The notes below the pieces were generated by a model. That model saw nothing but the letters and a program-made list of their open reading frames with translations, was not told where the DNA came from and did not search any database. Position numbers and translations under genes: made by a program. From Oscillospiraceae bacterium UBA6370 (GTDB lineage Bacteria > Bacillota > Clostridia > Oscillospirales > Oscillospiraceae), in NCBI GenBank assembly GCA_002437735.1, contig DJRC01000035.1, positions 4,341-10,161 of the forward strand: a stretch of 5,821 nt of DNA. The letters are read 5' to 3'. Shown in pieces: positions 4,982 through 5,821 of the stretch; the first letter of the stretch is position 1, and each line of letters opens with the position of its first letter.

Positions 4982-5821
4982 TTACATCTTGGAGATGATG
5001 TCCACGATCTCCGCGCCGATGCGCTTCTGGGCCTCGACAGTGGCGGCGCCGATGTGCGGCGTGCAGGAGACCATCGGGTGAGAGTAGAGCGCCTTGTTGG
5101 TGGCGGGCTCGTCGGCGTACACGTCCAGACCGGCGGCGCGGACCTTGCCGCTCTCCAGACCGGCGAGCAGGGCGGCCTCGTCGACGTTGGTGCCGCGGGA
5201 GGTGTTGATGATGACGACGCCGTCCTTCATCTTGGCGATGCGCTCGGCATTGATGAGCGCGCCGCCGTCGACCGCGGGGGCGTGGACGGAGATGAAGTCA
5301 GCCTTGGCAAGCAGTTCGTCCATCTCAACGTAGGGGATGCCCAGCTGCTCCTCGATGCCGGGGATGTGGAAGATATCGAAGGCGATGACGTTCATGCCGA
5401 TGGCCTTGGCCATCACGCCGAGCTTCTGGCCGATGCGGCCGAAGCCGACCACGCCGAGAGTCTTGCCGCACAGCTCGATGCCCTTGCCGTAGGCCTTCTT
5501 TTCCCACTGGTCGTTGCGCATGGTGTAGCCGGCGTGGGAGATGTAGCGCGCGCAGGAGAACATGTGCGCCATCGCGAGCTCGGCGACGGACTCGGAGGAG
5601 GCGCGCGGGGTGTTCTTCACGTCGATGCCGGCGGCCTTGGCGTAATCGACGTCGATGTTGTCAACGCCCACGCCGCCGCGGATGATGAGCTTGAGCTGGC
5701 TGCCCTTGGCCTCGTCGATCTGTGCGGCGCGGACCTTGGTCTTGGAGCGGACGACGACCACGTCGAAGTCACGCAGGGCCTTGCCCAGCTCGGCGGGCTC
5801 GTAGAACTGCTCGACGACCTC
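4982..5821 (-). CDS. serA: D-3-phosphoglycerate dehydrogenase-like D-2-hydroxyacid dehydrogenase (N-terminus cut off)
   Basis: 279 residues are visible, in frame to the window edge; the GTG at 5761 is an internal valine and not a start. The short SerA form has about 305 residues, so roughly 25 N-terminal residues are missing. Expected role: NAD-dependent oxidation of 3-phosphoglycerate to 3-phosphohydroxypyruvate, the first step of serine synthesis, in the cytoplasm. Visible motifs (numbered from the edge): substrate-side RGGVGVDNID (48-57), NAD-binding GFGRIG (126-131), catalytic Arg209 in INTSRG, Glu238 in DVYADEP and His256 in TPHIGAAT. It ends at ISKM and has no C-terminal ACT domain. The HIGAATxEAQ context favours phosphoglycerate dehydrogenase, but other 2-hydroxyacids remain possible. 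A serC neighbour upstream would support the call but lies outside the window. Confidence 0.92.
   Translation of the reverse strand, partial: EVVEQFYEPAELGKALRDFDVVVVRSKTKVRAAQIDEAKGSQLKLIIRGGVGVDNIDVDYAKAAGIDVKNTPRASSESVAELAMAHMFSCARYISHAGYTMRNDQWEKKAYGKGIELCGKTLGVVGFGRIGQKLGVMAKAIGMNVIAFDIFHIPGIEEQLGIPYVEMDELLAKADFISVHAPAVDGGALINAERIAKMKDGVVIINTSRGTNVDEAALLAGLESGKVRAAGLDVYADEPATNKALYSHPMVSCTPHIGAATVEAQKRIGAEIVDIISKM

Noticed and set aside
1..5821. Mobile elements, CRISPR repeats, tRNA or rRNA genes
   Set aside because: No transposase or integrase motifs, no direct-repeat array and no tRNA-like cloverleaf were found in the window.

Overview
This window is GC-rich bacterial DNA from an anaerobic member of the Clostridia (Bacillota). 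An Oscillospiraceae/Ruminococcaceae-type gut bacterium is my best guess. The evidence is a CpI-like [FeFe] hydrogenase, a small cysteine-rich protein of a clostridial type, a tandem OB-fold SSB-like protein, strong AGGAGG-type ribosome sites and compact hairpin terminators. Genus cannot be decided from the sequence alone. AT-rich stretches are limited to the promoters at about 780-845 and 3575-3780.

Layout from left to right. (1) Positions 1-759, minus strand: the N-terminal 253 codons of a LysR-type regulator, cut by the window edge, with its own promoter (805-833). (2) Positions 846-3562, minus strand: a three-gene hydrogenase operon read right to left. It starts with a short NuoF/HndC-like iron-sulfur protein that has no FMN/NADH-binding domain. 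An 8-base overlap leads into a complete 566-residue [FeFe] hydrogenase, and a 12-base gap leads into a 62-residue cysteine-rich protein. A perfect 13-bp hairpin ends the operon. (3) Positions 3563-3781: a divergent intergenic region with a candidate promoter for each direction and an 11-bp palindrome over the hydrogenase start site. (4) Positions 3782-4195, plus strand: a small lipoprotein, probably starting at TTG. (5) Positions 4224-4254: a terminator hairpin shared with the convergent SSB-like gene (4254-4871, minus). (6) Positions 4982-5821, minus strand: a D-3-phosphoglycerate dehydrogenase-like gene, cut at its N-terminus by the window edge and followed by a 12-bp hairpin.

How the genes work together. 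The hydrogenase pair should form one electron-transfer unit. HydA carries the H-cluster plus N-terminal [2Fe-2S], His-ligated [4Fe-4S] and two ferredoxin-type clusters. The partner carries the NuoF-type [4Fe-4S] site and a two-cluster ferredoxin tail. Electron-bifurcating HydABC enzymes have an FMN/NADH module in HydB and a NuoE-like HydC. Neither is encoded here, and a stop codon directly abuts the start of the partner gene, so this looks like a deliberately 'headless' subunit. It is the most interesting point in the window: the complex is expected to exchange electrons with ferredoxin or an unlinked partner and not directly with NADH. The other genes (lipoprotein, SSB-like, dehydrogenase) have no evident functional link to it.
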